Assembly (NCBI GenBank): GCA_050012355.1
Contig: JBEKHI010000058.1
Location: 1-27,606, forward strand
Direction: 5' to 3'
Origin: JBEKHI01 sp050012355
GTDB lineage: Bacteria; Actinomycetota; Actinomycetes; Streptosporangiales; Streptosporangiaceae
DNA: 27,606 nucleotides
Both the position numbers and the translations under genes were made by a program. The notes beneath the pieces were generated by a model. That model worked only from the letters and a program-made list of their open reading frames with translations. It was not told the origin of the DNA and searched no databases. This document shows, in pieces, positions 24,201-27,200 of this stretch (the stretch's first letter is position 1; every line of letters begins with the position of its first letter).

Positions 24201-27200
24201 GGGGGCCAGCATGACGCTGCGCGGGGCAGAGAAGCCGGTGCCGATCTGGGAGGGCCGGGTCGCGTATGCGCGCGCGGTGGATAAGGCAGTCACCGGCCAC
24301 GATATCTGGGGCCAGGTGGCGGCCAAGATGGAGGTGCTCGGGGCGGAGACGATCGGTCTGCCGGAAGCATGGGGTACCTACAATGACTACGGCACTACCG
24401 CGGTGATCGGGAAGTTCGAGACGAAAACCGGCTGGCCGCTGGCGGGCTGGAACCCGTTCAAGTCCATCGCGCGGGTTCTCGGGTTCCGGGTCCGGCTCCC
24501 GGTTCATCTGGGTCACAAATACCCGGACAACTCCCCCTACAAGGAGCCGTCGACCAATAGCTTGTTCACGGTCGTCGCGCAGCCGACCCAATATCACCGG
24601 CGGGAACTGCCGAAGGGAACCGGGTCTGAGATCGCGGTCAGCGTCGAGCGGGGGAGCACGCATATCAGCGTGCTGGCGATAGCTCTGGCCGACGTCCGCT
24701 GGACGATCGAGGTGAAGACCTGGCACACCCAGCGCCTGAAGGGCAAACACCAGGAGGAGTCAAGGACGGCGAAAGTCGCCGACACCGGGTTCACAGTGCT
24801 TGCTGCCAACGATGCGACACAGCTGGGGCTGATGCCGGAGGGACTGCAGGTCGAACTGGACCAGAGCGTCAAGTACCGGATTCCGGACGGGCAGGAGGAC
24901 ACCTTGGGCAGCGAGGTGGTGTCCTGGCCGCCGGACTTCACGGCCTTCGTGGACGAGGTGCTGGACCAGGTGGAGCGTCAGCTGCGCAGCACCGAGGCGC
25001 GGGACCTGGTGGAGCAGGAAATCAGGAAATTCCAGGGCGGGCCCGCGGCGCTCCTGGCGGAGATGAGCAATGGTGGCGCCCCCCTGACGGTGCTTTTCCC
25101 GGACAAGTACGCCGTGCCGCTGCCGCGCGGCAAGCACGTGGGGACCCCGGTGATCGCCAACCGGATGATCCGGATAGTGCTGAAGGCCTCGCTAAGCGAC
25201 CAGAAGTTCATGGGAGTCCTCCCGACCCGGTACCGTCTGCGCTTCCGGGTCGGGATAGAACGGTATACCGAACTGTTCCGCCGGCGGATTTCCCGGCTGA
25301 CCGCCGACCTGATCCGGTTCTGGAATTACTTCGACATCGGCCACGGCGCGATCAGCGCGCTCTGGAACAACTGGGTCTGGTCGGTGTACGGGCAGACAGC
25401 GCGGAAGGAAATGGCAAGCGAGTGGACCGAAGACAGCATCAGTACGGTCAGTGACATACTTCGCAGCACCCCGGGCCATCCCAAAGGCCCGGCCCAGTTC
25501 GAGCGCAAGGTCAGGCTCTCGGCCGAGGTGTTCGTCAGCACCGGTCCGGGCGGCACGCTCGACGCCCCGACCCTCGGCGCGACCCAGACCTGGCAGCACT
25601 TCACCGTCCCCGAGAGCGACGACACCGCCACCACGGTGATCACCCGCCACGACACTCACACGTTGGACCGGGAAGGTGTCCCGGCCCGGCCCTTCCCGGC
25701 CAAGCCTGGCCCGGCCGTCCCGGCCCCGTCGGCCCAGCTCGCGCCGGCGCTGCTCGCTCCCGTCCGGGCCGGCCAGTCGTTCCTGCTCCCGGCCCCGGTC
25801 ACGTCCGGCGGCCAGCTCCAGCCAGTCCGGCCCGGGGCTACCCGGCTGCCGACGTGGGAGCCGCGGCTGCCGTCGATCACGCTCCAGCGGCTGAACCGCG
25901 ACGACGACTTCGCCGCCCTGCGACAGGGCTTGGACCTGTCGCCGAATGCGTGGCCGGACCTGCCGGCCAAGGCGCTGGAGGGATTGCTGGCGGAAGCCCA
26001 GGCACGTCGACCCGGCCGGCTGGAAGGCCTGAGCGACAAGCTATCCCAGCTGCTGATGCCGCTGGCCACCGCCTACTACACCACGCCGGAGCGAGTGAGC
26101 GCGGGATGGCTGAAGTACCTGGCATCTATGCGGAACAGCCTCCACCGGGCGAGCCGCAACATCCCCGCGATGTGGGCCAACTATGTCTCGCAGGCTCCCC
26201 CGAGCGCCAGCCTGTACCACCCCCAGAGCCTCCCCTTGGTCCATTCCGATCTGCTCGCGGGCGACACCTTTCTCACCGGCATGCTGACGAAGGGGAAGCT
26301 GCTCACCGGGGCAGAGGAGGTGGAGCTCGTGATGCCGGGCCGGGCTCAGTGGCCGACGGTCACCCTGGACATCCTGGCCGACGTGGAGGCAGTGCACGTC
26401 ACTGGCCGGAAAACCCCCAACCAGATGCTCAGGATCTTCAATGCCACCGCCGACTCCGTAACCAACCAGGTGGTGGTCGCATCGGGGACGCTATGGCAGC
26501 ACTGGACCCAGATCATCGGCCAGCTCCGCAAGACCCCCCACGACTTCGATAACGGCCTCGGGCCGCTCATCGGCCTCGAGCACGCCGCCTGGGACGCCAC
26601 CATCGAGGATGCCCGCAGGCGGTACGGGCACAGCATCGGGCTTAAGCGCACTCACCTCGGCATGGCCCAGGTCTTCCTCGGCGTCCGTTACGCCTATGGC
26701 GTCAACCCCCACAAGCCGGCGAAGGGGCTGCTGGAACTGTCCCGGTACTGGCCGGGTCCGCGCCAGTACTTCCGCGACGACGAGATCCGCTGGGTCGAGA
26801 TGTGGGTGCCGGTCACCCAGCTGGAGATCTGGGAGAGGTTCAGCGCCATGCTCGCCGACCGGTCCCGGCCCGCGCCCAAGCCTACGTCCCGGCCGCTCCC
26901 AGCACTCCGGCCAGACCGCCCGGCCATCACCCGGCGAGTCGAGCAGCCCGCGTTGCCGGACACTACTGCTCCGGGCACCGAGCTGAATGTCCCCGAGAAG
27001 CAGTCTCGTGGTGAGCAGGAGCAGGAGGGTGAGCAGGAGCAGGAGCTTGAGGGGGAAGAGGCCGAGGATGAGGTGGCTGAGAAGGCGCCGGTGCCGGAAC
27101 TGCCGGAGCAGCCCGTCCAGGACCAGCCTGCCCAGGACGAGTTGGCCGAGGGGCAGGTGGCCGTCCAGGGGCAGAAGACCACACGGGAGCAGGCGGCGCG

